From Bacillota bacterium (GTDB lineage: Bacteria > Bacillota > Bacilli > Calditerricolales > Calditerricolaceae): 19,242 nt of DNA. Below the pieces are notes generated by a model. The model saw nothing but the letters and a program-made list of their open reading frames with translations. It searched no databases and was not told where the DNA came from. The stretch covers positions 1 to 19,242 of the forward strand of contig PKQU01000013.1 of assembly GCA_017577925.1 (NCBI GenBank). Reading direction: 5' to 3'. A program made the position numbers and the translations under genes. This document shows positions 1 to 7,260 of this stretch, in pieces (position 1 is the stretch's first letter; each line of letters begins with the position of its first letter).

Positions 1-397
1 GGTCATTCCATACGATCACCATGGCGATGCATCGGGCCAGGCCGATCAGGATGAGCCCGACCATGTATTCGGGTTGGTCCCGCAAAAAGAGGATCGCCAG
101 GACAAACATCAACACGGGGCCGATGACTCAGTTTTAGAGAAGCGACAACCCCAACACGCGAACGTTGCGAAACACCTCGCCCAACGCCTCATAGCGCACC
201 TTGGCCAAGGGCGGGTACATCATCAAGATCAGGCTGACGGCGATGGGAATGGAGGTGGTTCCCACCTGAAAACGGGTGAGAAGGTTGACCGCATCCGGAA
301 AGAGATACCCCACGCCGATGCCGGCGATCATGGCCAAGAAGATCCACAGTGTCAAGTAGCGATCCAAAAACGCCAGCCTTCTCGCCACCCCGTTCAC
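1..397 (-). pseudogene. acr3: ACR3-family arsenite efflux permease, 5' part, broken by two stop codons
   Basis: The first 87 codons encode the N-terminus of an ACR3 (BASS superfamily) arsenite/H+ antiporter. The GTG start at 397 has a good ribosome site (AAAGGGAG, about 7 nt upstream). The first membrane segment is followed by SIPIAVSLILMMYPPLAKV, a typical ACR3 stretch. Codon 88 is TAA (134-136), and two codons on is TGA (128-130). The same frame then continues to the window edge with unmistakable ACR3 sequence: VIGPVLMF, FLRDQPEYMVGLILIGLARC and IAMVIVWND. Family members have Trp where the TGA sits (NWVIGP), so TGG became TGA; the TAA position is usually Q, F or L. The gene lies 42 nt after arsR and would be its target. 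The 3' part is outside the window. Two nonsense codons with no frameshift suggest recent inactivation or a sequencing/assembly problem. Confidence 0.85.
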
Positions 398-439
398 GCT
401 ACCACTCCCTTTCGTTGCATTAGCGCACCAATCGGACCG

Positions 440-763
440 TCACTCGCATACGACGTTTCGCCCGCGCTGTTTGAATCGCTCCACCTCTTCCCGCAGATCC
501 GGAAGCATCCGCACAACGTCCTCAAAAAACGGGTACATCGAGCCGTCCAGTGAATAGAACACCCATTGGCCGCTGCGCCGCTCCTTGACCAGTTTCGCCT
601 GTTTCAACCGCCGCAGGTGTTGGGACACGGCCGACTGCGTCATCCCCAACATGTCCACCAGTTCGCAAACGCACCGTTCTTCCACCTTTAACAAGGCCAG
701 AATGCGCAATCGCGTCTTGTCGCCAAGGGCTTTGAAGCAGTCCGCCAGCGCGTCCCACTCCAC
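440..763 (-). CDS. arsR: ArsR/SmtB-family metalloregulatory repressor
   Basis: This 107-residue winged-helix repressor senses As(III)/Sb(III)-type ions and releases its operator when metal binds. The recognition helix region reads LGMTQSAVSQHLRRLKQAKL (about 42-61), followed by the wing VKERRSGQWVFYSL. The metal site on helix alpha-3 is visible as RCVCEL, with Cys31 and Cys33. The third Cys of the classic CVCxLC site is replaced by Val36; another Cys lies at the extreme C-terminus (VVCE). The start is GTG at 763, preceded by GGGGGTGA about 5 nt away. The longer frame to 850 would run through the promoter and operator, so I reject it. The acr3 gene follows 42 nt downstream and is probably co-transcribed. 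Inducer identity is inferred from the Cys pair and this partner gene. Confidence 0.9.
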   Translation of the reverse strand: MEWDALADCFKALGDKTRLRILALLKVEERCVCELVDMLGMTQSAVSQHLRRLKQAKLVKERRSGQWVFYSLDGSMYPFFEDVVRMLPDLREEVERFKQRGRNVVCE

Positions 764-779
764 GTTTTCACCCCCATCG

Positions 780-810
780 ATAATTAAGCATATGCTGATA
801 TGCTTGTTAA
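780..810 (-). promoter_or_regulatory. arsR promoter with an ArsR-type inverted-repeat operator
   Basis: The plus strand shows AAGCATAT (786-793), GCTG, ATATGCTT (798-805): perfect 8-bp arms with a 4-bp spacer, the form expected for an ArsR/SmtB dimer site. On the minus strand TTAACA (805-810) and TAATTA (780-785) are 19 nt apart, or TTAACA and TTAATT 17-18 nt apart. They make a plausible -35/-10 pair with the operator in the spacer. Repressor binding would therefore block RNA polymerase, giving autoregulation. The operator is clear by symmetry; the exact promoter elements are inferred. Confidence 0.65.
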
Positions 811-881
811 TAAACGCTGCGCATTCCCAACCGTTGCCCCGCGCCTTCAAGCAAGGTTGGGTGAGGGCCCAGGATCCTTTG

Positions 882-1619
882 TCAGGCCACGATCATCTTC
901 CCTCCGGCAACAACCAGCACCACCCCCAAGAGCCGGCGCAGGCGGGCATCGCCGAAGCGCCGGCTGCCCAAACGGGATCCGAGCGCGCCGCCCGCCCCCG
1001 CCGCGAGGACAAGCCACATCCCTTCCGGGGGGATGGCCGATACGCTGGACAGATGCCCCAACAGACCGGACGCCGAATTCACCAGGATAAACACCGCCGA
1101 AACCCCCGCCGTCGTCTTGGGGTCGGCCCACCCGGCAAACAATAGCAGCGGCGACAGGAAAATGCCCCCGCCCACCCCCACGACACCGGAGAGGAAGCCG
1201 ATGCCCGCCCCGGCCAGCAGCGCGAGCAAAAGCGGCGGTTTTCGAACCGCTTTCTCGGCCATCGTCGGCCGGCGCCACAGGCGATACGCCGCATATAGCA
1301 GTACGAGGCCAACCAGCACCTGGTACGTCGACGTGGAGACGCCCAGGTACCCGCCAAGATACGCCATCGGGATGGACCCGGCGGCAAACGGCCAAAAGGT
1401 CGACCACGAGAAGGCCCTTGCCCGCCCAAACTGGAGGGCCGCCAAGGAAGCCACCAGCAAATTCAAGACGAGCGCCGTCGGTTTCATCACCGCCGGCGCC
1501 ACGCCCATCAGGCCCATGGCCGCGAGATACCCGGACGCCCCGCCATGTCCCACCGAGGAATACAGCGCGGCAGCGGCAAAAATAAGCGTCGACAGCACGA
1601 GAATGTCAACCGTCTCCAT
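882..1619 (-). CDS. TauE/SafE-family (sulfite exporter-like) membrane permease
   Basis: This 245-residue integral membrane protein has about eight hydrophobic segments and the internal duplication of the TauE/SafE (DUF81) family. The two repeat signatures are SSVGHGGASGYLAAM (about 22-36) and SGVVGVGGGIFLSPLLLF (about 144-161). The family exports sulfite, sulfoacetate or other small anions across the cytoplasmic membrane, but many members have unknown substrates. The ATG at 1619 follows AAAGGTGG at about 7 nt. It lies on the same strand upstream of arsR but is separated from it by the arsR promoter, so a shared arsenic role is not implied. No terminator is seen between its stop and the arsR promoter. 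Confidence 0.85.
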   Translation of the reverse strand: METVDILVLSTLIFAAAALYSSVGHGGASGYLAAMGLMGVAPAVMKPTALVLNLLVASLAALQFGRARAFSWSTFWPFAAGSIPMAYLGGYLGVSTSTYQVLVGLVLLYAAYRLWRRPTMAEKAVRKPPLLLALLAGAGIGFLSGVVGVGGGIFLSPLLLFAGWADPKTTAGVSAVFILVNSASGLLGHLSSVSAIPPEGMWLVLAAGAGGALGSRLGSRRFGDARLRRLLGVVLVVAGGKMIVA

Positions 1620-1689
1620 GGCCTGCCCACCTTTGTTGTTGCGTCGTCTTTCCCCGTCATTTTACCGCTCCCGTCCGAACCGCCACAAC

Positions 1690-1719
1690 AAAAAAGGCTG
1701 CCGACGTTCGTCAACAGCC
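1690..1719 (-). terminator. Rho-independent terminator of the pst operon
   Basis: On the minus strand GGCTG, two U-G pairs, GAC, a GAAC loop, GTC and CAGCC form a stem of about 10 bp, followed directly by TTTTTT. It starts 12 nt after the pstB stop and ends the pstSCAB transcript before the permease gene. Confidence 0.85.
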
Positions 1720-1730
1720 GAGGCGTTGGT

Positions 1731-2483
1731 TCAACCAAACCGTCCGGTGATGTAATCCTCCGTCCGCTTATCGCGGGGGTTGTGGAACAGCTCGACGGTG
1801 TCCCCGTACTCCACCAGTTCGCCCTGCAGGAAAAAGGCCGTCCGGTCGGACACACGGGCCGCCTGCTGCATGTTGTGGGTGACGATGACAATGGTGTAGT
1901 CTTTCTTCAACTCCTGGATGAGCTCCTCGATCTTCGCCGTCGAAATGGGGTCGAGGGCCGACGTGGGCTCGTCCATGAGCAGGATGTCCGGCTCCACCGC
2001 CAGGGCCCGGGCAATGCACAGGCGCTGCTGCTGCCCGCCGGACAGGCTGAGGGCCGGCTTCTTCAGGACGTCCTTCACCTCGTCCCACAGGGCCGCCTGG
2101 CGCAGGCTGCGCTCGACAATCTCGTCCAGTTCCCGCTTGTCGTTGACGCCGTGGATGCGCGGGCCGAAGGCGACGTTGTCGTAGATGCTCTTGGGGAAGG
2201 GGTTGGGCTGCTGGAACACCATCCCCACCCGCTTGCGCAACAGCTCCACGTCGACGTCGTCGGCGTAGATGTCGTCGCCGCCGATGCGCACCGTCCCCTC
2301 GATGCGCACGCCCTTGATCATGTCGTTCATCCGGTTCAGCGTGCGCAAAAACGTCGATTTGCCGCACCCCGACGGACCGATCAGCGCGGTGATGCTCCGG
2401 GCTTCGATGTCCATGGAGATCCCTTTCAACGCGTGGTGCTCGCCGTAATACAAGTTCAAGTCCCGCACCTCAATGATGGCCAC
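1731..2483 (-). CDS. pstB: Phosphate ABC transporter ATP-binding protein PstB
   Basis: This 250-residue cytoplasmic ATPase powers high-affinity phosphate import with PstS, PstC and PstA. Walker A is GPSGCGKST (about 36-44), the ABC signature is LSGGQQQRLCIARALA, and Walker B is DILLMDEPTSALDP. H-loop IVTHNMQQA and the PstB-typical IIEVRDLNLYYG start and FHNPRDKRTEDYITGRFG end are present. I chose the GTG at 2483 because a perfect AGGAGGTG lies 8 nt upstream. The in-frame GTG at 2492 is part of that ribosome site and cannot be the start. It is the last gene of the pst operon; the pstA stop codon (2497-2499) overlaps the ribosome site, implying tight translational coupling. Confidence 0.97.
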   Translation of the reverse strand: MAIIEVRDLNLYYGEHHALKGISMDIEARSITALIGPSGCGKSTFLRTLNRMNDMIKGVRIEGTVRIGGDDIYADDVDVELLRKRVGMVFQQPNPFPKSIYDNVAFGPRIHGVNDKRELDEIVERSLRQAALWDEVKDVLKKPALSLSGGQQQRLCIARALAVEPDILLMDEPTSALDPISTAKIEELIQELKKDYTIVIVTHNMQQAARVSDRTAFFLQGELVEYGDTVELFHNPRDKRTEDYITGRFG

Positions 2484-2489
2484 GACCGC

Positions 2490-2497
2490 CACCTCCT
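2490..2497 (-). promoter_or_regulatory. Ribosome binding site that fixes the pstB start
   Basis: On the minus strand TGAGGAGGTGG combines the pstA stop (TGA) with an ideal anti-Shine-Dalgarno match (AGGAGGTG). The GTG within it is in frame with pstB but is the ribosome site itself. Spacing to the GTG at 2483 is 8 nt. Confidence 0.75.
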
Positions 2498-3366
2498 CAG
2501 TACCGTTTCTGGAACTTGTTGCGGAGCAGAACCGCCGTCAGGTTCATCGACAAGAGCACGACGAGCAGCACGATGATGCCCGCCGCGGCCAGGTGATGGA
2601 ACGCTTCCTGGGGGCGGGAGACCCAGTTGAAGATCTGGATCGGGAGCACCGTAAAGGCGTCCAACGGCGACGTGGGCACAAAGGCGACGAACGTGAGGGC
2701 CCCGATCATGATCAGCGGCGCCGTTTCCCCGATGGCGCGGGACATCGCGAGAATCGTTCCCGTCAGGATGCTGGGCAGCGCCGCCGGCAACACGACGCGG
2801 CGAATCGTCTGCCAGCGCGTCGCGCCGAGGGCGTACGAGGCGTGGCGCAGGGAACTCGGTACGGCACGCAGGGCCTCCTGGGCCGCAACCACGATGATCG
2901 GCAGCACCAACAGCGCCATCGTCAGCGCCCCGGCCAGCACCGATCGGCCGAGGCCGATGCCGCGCACGAACAGGGTCAGGCCGAGAATGCCGAACACAAT
3001 TGACGGCACGCCGGCCAGGTTGTGGATGTTGGTCTGGATGAGCCGCGTCAGGCGCCCCGGCTTGGCGTATTCCTCCAGGTAAATGGCCGTGGCCACCCCG
3101 AGCACAAAGGCGACGGGCGCCGTCAACACCATCAGCCACAGCGAACCGAACAGGGCCGACCGGATGCCGGCCTTCTCCGGAATGCGCGACGGGACGTTGG
3201 TCAGAAAGTCCCACGTGAGGTACGGGAGCCCGTCGCGCAGGATGGCGCCGATCAGCACAGCCAGCGCGGCGATGCCCACCGACGTGGCCAGGAAGAACGC
3301 ACCGGCCGCCACGCGGTTTTTCCATTTCCGTACCGCCAGATGCTTTTCTGCGCGCCTGCGCTCCAT
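2497..3366 (-). CDS. pstA: Phosphate ABC transporter permease PstA
   Basis: This 289-residue inner-membrane permease forms the phosphate channel with PstC. About six membrane spans are visible, starting at AAGAFFLATSVGIAALAVLI. The binding-protein-dependent transport (EAA) loop is in the C-terminal half, with YALGATRWQTIRRVVLPAA followed by SRAIGETAPLIMIGA. The PstA-typical NIHNLAGVPSIVFGILGL is also present. The ATG at 3366 has GGGAGGCG upstream and lies 1 nt after the pstC stop, so translation is coupled. Length is normal for the family (about 280-300). The basic N-terminus (MERRRAEKH) puts the start of the chain in the cytoplasm. Confidence 0.96.
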   Translation of the reverse strand: MERRRAEKHLAVRKWKNRVAAGAFFLATSVGIAALAVLIGAILRDGLPYLTWDFLTNVPSRIPEKAGIRSALFGSLWLMVLTAPVAFVLGVATAIYLEEYAKPGRLTRLIQTNIHNLAGVPSIVFGILGLTLFVRGIGLGRSVLAGALTMALLVLPIIVVAAQEALRAVPSSLRHASYALGATRWQTIRRVVLPAALPSILTGTILAMSRAIGETAPLIMIGALTFVAFVPTSPLDAFTVLPIQIFNWVSRPQEAFHHLAAAGIIVLLVVLLSMNLTAVLLRNKFQKRY

Positions 3367-3367
3367 C

Positions 3368-4369
3368 TCAATACGCCTCCCGGTATCGGCGCGTGATCCA
3401 GCGCGCCAGGAGGTTCATCAGCAGGGTCACAACGAACAGCGTCATCCCCACGACGTAGATCGTGTAGTACTCGATCGTGCCGTGCGGCGTGTCCCCCAAG
3501 CTGACCTGCACGATATAGGCCGTCATCGTCTGGATGCTTTCCAGCGGATTGAGCGTCAGTTTGGGCGTCGCCCCGGCGGCGATGGTGACGATCATCGTCT
3601 CGCCGATGGCCCGCGACAGGGCAAGCACAAAGGAGGCCATGATCCCGGACAGCGCCGCGGGCACGACCACCTTCAGCGCCACTTCAAGACGCGTGGCACC
3701 GAGCGCGTAGGCCCCGTCGCGCATGGCCCGAGGCACGGAAACCATCGCGTCTTCGCTCAGCGACGCCACCATCGGGAGGATCATGATGCCGACGACGATG
3801 CTGGCGCTCAGCGCGTTAAAGATGCCCGTCTCAGGAAGGACGGACCGGATGAGCGGGGTGACAAAGGTGAGGGCAAAGTACCCGTACACCACGGTGGGAA
3901 TCCCCGCGAGCACCTCGAGGATCGGCTTGATCACGCGCCGCACGCGGTCCGACGCGTATTCGCTCAAAAAGATGGCCGTGGCGAGACCGATGGGCAACGC
4001 CACTATACCGGCGATGAGCGTCACCATCAACGTGCCGGCAAGCAGCGGCCAAATGCCAAAATGCTGCGGCTGGAACAGCGGGGTCCACTTCGTGTCCAAC
4101 AAAAAGGCGCCGAGCGGTACACGCTGGAAAAAGGCCACCGTTTCCGCCAGCAGCACGAGCACAATGCCGATCGTGGTGAGAATGGAAACGAGGGCACACG
4201 CCAGCAAGGCCTTCGGGATGATGCGTTCGCCGAGGGGCCGCCGCTTTTTCCGCCGCACAAACGACGAGCCGGATGTCCCCGCCGCCCCTTCAACCGCATG
4301 GCCTGCGGTGGCCACCTCCCTCGTCTCCGTCTTCTCCTGGACGTCGGGATGAAGCATGACGCTCGGCAT
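3368..4369 (-). CDS. pstC: Phosphate ABC transporter permease PstC
   Basis: This 333-residue permease is the partner of PstA. It has a hydrophilic N-terminal extension of about 50 residues ending in a basic patch (VRRKKRRPLGER), then about six membrane spans. PstC hallmarks are IKPILEVLAGIPTVVYGYFA and the EAA loop YALGATRLEVALKVVVPAA, followed by SRAIGETMIVTIAAG. The ATG at 4369 has AAAGGAGCG 5 nt upstream, favouring it over the ATG four codons later. The extension is longer than in many PstC proteins; its function is not evident. pstC is separated from pstS by about 190 nt containing a strong stem-loop, so it may be expressed below pstS. Confidence 0.96.
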   Translation of the reverse strand: MPSVMLHPDVQEKTETREVATAGHAVEGAAGTSGSSFVRRKKRRPLGERIIPKALLACALVSILTTIGIVLVLLAETVAFFQRVPLGAFLLDTKWTPLFQPQHFGIWPLLAGTLMVTLIAGIVALPIGLATAIFLSEYASDRVRRVIKPILEVLAGIPTVVYGYFALTFVTPLIRSVLPETGIFNALSASIVVGIMILPMVASLSEDAMVSVPRAMRDGAYALGATRLEVALKVVVPAALSGIMASFVLALSRAIGETMIVTIAAGATPKLTLNPLESIQTMTAYIVQVSLGDTPHGTIEYYTIYVVGMTLFVVTLLMNLLARWITRRYREAY

Positions 4370-4420
4370 GGCCTACGCTCCTTTCCAGTGCGCTTCAACT
4401 TGCCGAAAACACGGGAAAAG

Positions 4421-4465
4421 GTGGCGATCCACAGCGCCACGCACATGCGCGCTGTGGATCGCCAC
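4421..4465 (-). terminator. Perfect 17-bp stem-loop between pstS and pstC (attenuator or mRNA stabiliser)
   Basis: GTGGCGATCCACAGCGC (4421-4437) is exactly the reverse complement of 4449-4465, with an 11-nt loop. On the minus strand the stem is followed by CCTTTTCCC, an interrupted T tract, so it is a weak terminator at best. The pstS-pstC gap is a well-known place for such structures, which let the binding protein be made in excess over the membrane subunits. Here that role is inferred. Confidence 0.6.
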
Positions 4466-4558
4466 GCCCATTCCGCGAAGGGAGGGAGCTCGAGGCGGCC
4501 AGCGGCGGCGAGCAACCGACCGCACGCCGCGCGACCGGCTACGCCGCCACGTCCGTCC

Positions 4559-5548
4559 TCACTTCAGCGCGTCCTCGAACTTCTTCAGGTTTTCCGCCTT
4601 CACGTTGTCCGGAACCGGCAGGTATCCGACCTGCTTGGCATACTCGGCAGCGCGCTCCAAGTAGAACTTGACAAAAGCCTGCAGCTCCTTGCGCTGCTTC
4701 AGCATGTCCGCGTTGACGTAGATGAACAGCGGGCGGGACAGCGGCTTGTACGTGCCGTTGTTGATCGTTTCATCGGTCGGCGCCACCGGGCCGCTGCCGG
4801 CGTCGATCGGCACCGCCTTCAGCTTGTCCTTGTTTTCCACATAGTAGGCATACCCAAAATACCCGAGGGCGTACTTGTCGCCCGCCACGCCCTGCACGAG
4901 CACGTTGTCGTCCTCGCTCTGCGTGTAGTCGGCGCGGCTCTTCTTCGCTTCGCCCACGATCTCCTCGGTGAAGTAGTCGAAGGTGCCGGAGGCCGTGCCC
5001 GGGCCGTACAGCTTAATCTCCTCATTCGGCCAGTTCGGACGGATGTCGCTCCACTTCTTCACCTTGCTGTTCGGTTCCCAGATCTTCTTCAGCTCCTCGA
5101 CCGTCAGATGGTCAACCCAGGTGTTCTGCGGGTTCACCACGACGGTGATGCCGTCGATGGCGACGGTGAAATCGACATACTTGACGTTGTTCTGCTGGGC
5201 CGCTTGCTTTTCCTCGTCCTTGATCGGCCGGGACGCGTTCGACACTTGCGTTTCCCCGGCGGTGAACTTCTTGAAGCCGCCACCGGTCCCCGACTCGCCC
5301 ACCGTTACCTGCACACCGGGGTGTTCACCCATAAACGCTTCGGCGATCGCCTCGGTGAGCGGGTAGACGGTGCTGGAACCATCCACGGCGATGGCGCCGG
5401 ACAGCTGATCCTTCGGCTGCTCCCCGGCCTGCTGGCCTTGATTGCCTGCTTGTTCATTCGTCCCCTGGGCCTGTCCGCAGCCGATCATCGTGGCCATCAC
5501 CAGCGTCAGCACCGCGACGAGATGGAAGAGCCGCTTGACACGTTTCAC
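4559..5548 (-). CDS. pstS: Phosphate-binding lipoprotein PstS
   Basis: This 329-residue extracytoplasmic phosphate receptor delivers phosphate to PstCA. The N-terminus is a lipoprotein signal: KRVKR, a hydrophobic stretch, then MIGC with the lipidated Cys at about position 24. A Gln/Gly-rich linker of about 25 residues follows. Phosphate-binding segments are VDGSSTVYPLTEAIAEAF (about 55-72), ESGTGGGFKKF (about 85-95), SNASRPIK (103-110) and GPGTASGTFDYF. The start is GTG at 5548 with TAGGAGG 7 nt upstream. It is the first gene of the pst operon, behind a Pho box, so it should be induced by phosphate limitation through PhoP-PhoR. The lipid anchor is typical of Gram-positive bacteria, which lack a periplasm. 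Confidence 0.97.
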   Translation of the reverse strand: MKRVKRLFHLVAVLTLVMATMIGCGQAQGTNEQAGNQGQQAGEQPKDQLSGAIAVDGSSTVYPLTEAIAEAFMGEHPGVQVTVGESGTGGGFKKFTAGETQVSNASRPIKDEEKQAAQQNNVKYVDFTVAIDGITVVVNPQNTWVDHLTVEELKKIWEPNSKVKKWSDIRPNWPNEEIKLYGPGTASGTFDYFTEEIVGEAKKSRADYTQSEDDNVLVQGVAGDKYALGYFGYAYYVENKDKLKAVPIDAGSGPVAPTDETINNGTYKPLSRPLFIYVNADMLKQRKELQAFVKFYLERAAEYAKQVGYLPVPDNVKAENLKKFEDALK

Positions 5549-5610
5549 AAGAGTCCCTCCTAAATCCTGAAGGATTCATCCGTCCATCCATGGCCGATTC
5601 TATCGGAGGC

Positions 5611-5650
5611 ATATTAATCGCGTTTAAGTACAATGTTAAGTTTGCGTTAA
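5611..5650 (-). promoter_or_regulatory. Pho box and -10 element of the pstS promoter
   Basis: Read on the minus strand, TTAACG (5650-5645), TTAACA (5639-5634) and TTAAAC (5627-5622) repeat with 11- and 12-nt phasing. This matches the Bacillus PhoP consensus TT(A/T/C)ACA repeated every 11 bp. A -10-like TAATAT is at 5616-5611, with no good -35, as expected for a PhoP-activated promoter. PhoP dependence is inferred from this match and from the downstream pstS. Confidence 0.75.
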
Positions 5651-5676
5651 CACCATCCGGGCGTATCTGGTAAAAT
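5647..5676 (+). promoter_or_regulatory. Sigma-A-type promoter of the divergent hydrolase gene
   Basis: TTAACA (5647-5652) and TAAAAT (5671-5676) are separated by 18 nt, and a ribosome site (GGGAGG, 5683-5688) follows. The -35 hexamer shares bases with the outermost Pho-box repeat of pstS on the other strand, so PhoP bound there could compete with RNA polymerase. Confidence 0.55.
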
Positions 5677-5697
5677 CCTTGCGGGAGGACAACGAAA

Positions 5698-6510
5698 ATG
5701 GGCCGACACCGAATTTCCGAATCCGTCGAATTGCCCGGCGTTTCCCTGTACGTCGAATCGGAAGGCGAAGGCCCGGCCGTCGTCCTGCTGCACGGCATGC
5801 CGCTGGATCACCGCATGTGGGACGAGACGTTTGCGGTGCTGAAACGCCGGTATCGCACCCTTCGCTACGACTTGCGCGGCATGGGGCGCTCCGGGTCGGG
5901 CCTCGGCCCGTTTGCGCATCACGAGGATCTGCGCGCGCTCCTCGAGGCATTGGGGTTGGATCGCGCATCCCTCGTCGGCATCTCCGTCGGCGGCAAAATC
6001 GCGATCGATTATGCCCTGCGTTATCCGGATACGGTCCAGAGCCTGGTACTGGTCAACCCGGGTGTCAGCGGGTACCGCTGGTCGGATGAATTTCTCGCGT
6101 TGGAGGCCGATCTCCATCGCCTATGGGAACAGGGGTTGCGCGATCAGGCCCTGGAGCGGTTTTTGCAGACCTGGGTGGACGGGCCGTTTCGCCGAAACGG
6201 CGAAGTCCATCCGTCGGTTCGCCGGCGCGTCCGGCAACTGGTCGCCGACAACTGGGAACGCGCGAGAACGCACACACCGCAATTCCTGTCCGCGATCGAC
6301 CGTTTGTCCGACATCTCGGCTCCCACGCTGGTGATCCGCGGCGACCAGGACTGGGAGGAGATCCAAGCGCTTGCCCAATTCGTCGCCGCATCCATCCCGC
6401 GGGCCGAGCTCGTCACCCTCACCGGGACGGGGCACCTCCCGCTGTTGGAACAGCCGGATGTTTTCCACGCGTATCTTCTCCGTTTTTTGGAGCGGCATGC
6501 AACGGGATGA
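5698..6510 (+). CDS. Alpha/beta-hydrolase fold protein
   Basis: This 270-residue cytoplasmic hydrolase has no signal peptide. The oxyanion-hole motif LLHGMPLDHRMW is at about 30-41. The nucleophile elbow GISVGG places Ser96. The likely catalytic acid is Asp218 (or Asp216) in VIRGDQDW, and the catalytic His is His246 in TGTGHLPLLEQP, so the triad is complete. The fold serves esterases, lipases, lactonases and haloperoxidase-like enzymes, and the substrate cannot be read from sequence. The ATG at 5698 has GGGAGG 9 nt upstream. It is the only plus-strand gene here, wedged between pstS (divergent) and phoU (convergent). No T-tracted terminator is visible in the 58 nt before phoU; only two small hairpins are seen there. 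Confidence 0.92.
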   Translation: MGRHRISESVELPGVSLYVESEGEGPAVVLLHGMPLDHRMWDETFAVLKRRYRTLRYDLRGMGRSGSGLGPFAHHEDLRALLEALGLDRASLVGISVGGKIAIDYALRYPDTVQSLVLVNPGVSGYRWSDEFLALEADLHRLWEQGLRDQALERFLQTWVDGPFRRNGEVHPSVRRRVRQLVADNWERARTHTPQFLSAIDRLSDISAPTLVIRGDQDWEEIQALAQFVAASIPRAELVTLTGTGHLPLLEQPDVFHAYLLRFLERHATG

Positions 6511-6568
6511 TGCGCCCATCCCTTGGGGGTAGGCTTTACCCGGGGCGTTCCGCGAAGGACGCACTGCC

Positions 6569-7228
6569 TCAGTTTAAATCGGGTACCTTCCCCTCGACGA
6601 TGTACACCACGCGCTCGGCGATGTTAGTGGCGTGGTCGGCGATGCGCTCGAGGTAGCGGCCCACAAAGGCCAGGCGCGTGCGCTCCTTGATGTATCGGCC
6701 CTCACCGGCCAGAAAACCGATCTGTTCTTCGACGAGTCGGCGGTAGGCCACGTCCACCGCGTCATCCATCTCCCCCACCCGATACGCGAAGGCCGGGTTT
6801 TCGTCGATGTAGCTGTTGATGCACAGATGGACCATCTCCTGCACCTGTTGCGCGAGACGGGACAGGTCTTCGAGGAGGTTGAAGTTCACCAGGTTTTCCT
6901 CAACGAATTCCTTGGCCACCAGGGCGATGTTCACCGCCAGGTCGCCCATGCGCTCCAGATCGGAGGCGATGAGCAGGGTGGACAAAATGCGTCGCAGATC
7001 GCGGGCGACTGGCTGCTGGGTGGCGATCAGCGTGCCGACCGTCTGCTCCACCTCCCATTGCAGCCGGTCGATCTCCGGATCGCGCGTGATCACGCGCTCG
7101 GCCAAATCCTTGTCCCTGTTGGCCAAGGCGCGGATGGACTGGTCGATGGCCACCTCCACGCGCTGGCCCATGTCCAGCAGCTGCTGCTTCAACCGCCGCA
7201 GGGATTCGTCGTACACGTTGCGCGTCAT
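6569..7228 (-). CDS. phoU: Phosphate transport system regulator PhoU
   Basis: This 219-residue all-helical cytoplasmic protein links Pst transporter activity to PhoR signalling and represses the Pho response when phosphate is plentiful. It consists of two three-helix PhoU repeats. The metal-binding signatures are ERMGDLAVNIA (about 92-102) and, in the second half, LERIADHATNIAERV, both in the family's ExxxDxxxN pattern. I chose the ATG at 7228, with AAGGGGGAC about 7 nt upstream. The frame remains open to 7270, but that extension overlaps the end of the EAL remnant and has no ribosome site. phoU is normally the last gene of the pst operon. Here it is separated from pstB by the whole operon plus the hydrolase gene and is probably transcribed from the Pho-box promoter near 7913-7966. 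Confidence 0.95.
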   Translation of the reverse strand: MTRNVYDESLRRLKQQLLDMGQRVEVAIDQSIRALANRDKDLAERVITRDPEIDRLQWEVEQTVGTLIATQQPVARDLRRILSTLLIASDLERMGDLAVNIALVAKEFVEENLVNFNLLEDLSRLAQQVQEMVHLCINSYIDENPAFAYRVGEMDDAVDVAYRRLVEEQIGFLAGEGRYIKERTRLAFVGRYLERIADHATNIAERVVYIVEGKVPDLN

Positions 7229-7260
7229 CGCTTTCGTCCCCCTTCGCCGTAACTCCACGA

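Noticed and set aside
128..130. TGA read as selenocysteine or tryptophan in the permease
   Set aside because: A TAA lies two codons earlier in the same frame, and TGA serves as a normal stop for other genes here (for example pstA and groEL).
3083..5563. An 826-codon open frame on the plus strand, antisense to pstA-pstC-pstS
   Set aside because: Its translation is rich in Arg, His, Asp and Gln with no domain. It mirrors the codon bias of the well-supported pst genes on the other strand.
6511..6568. Possible bidirectional terminator between the hydrolase and phoU
   Set aside because: Two short hairpins (GGGTA/TACCC and an imperfect GCGTCC stem) are present, but neither has a T tract, so I do not call a terminator.
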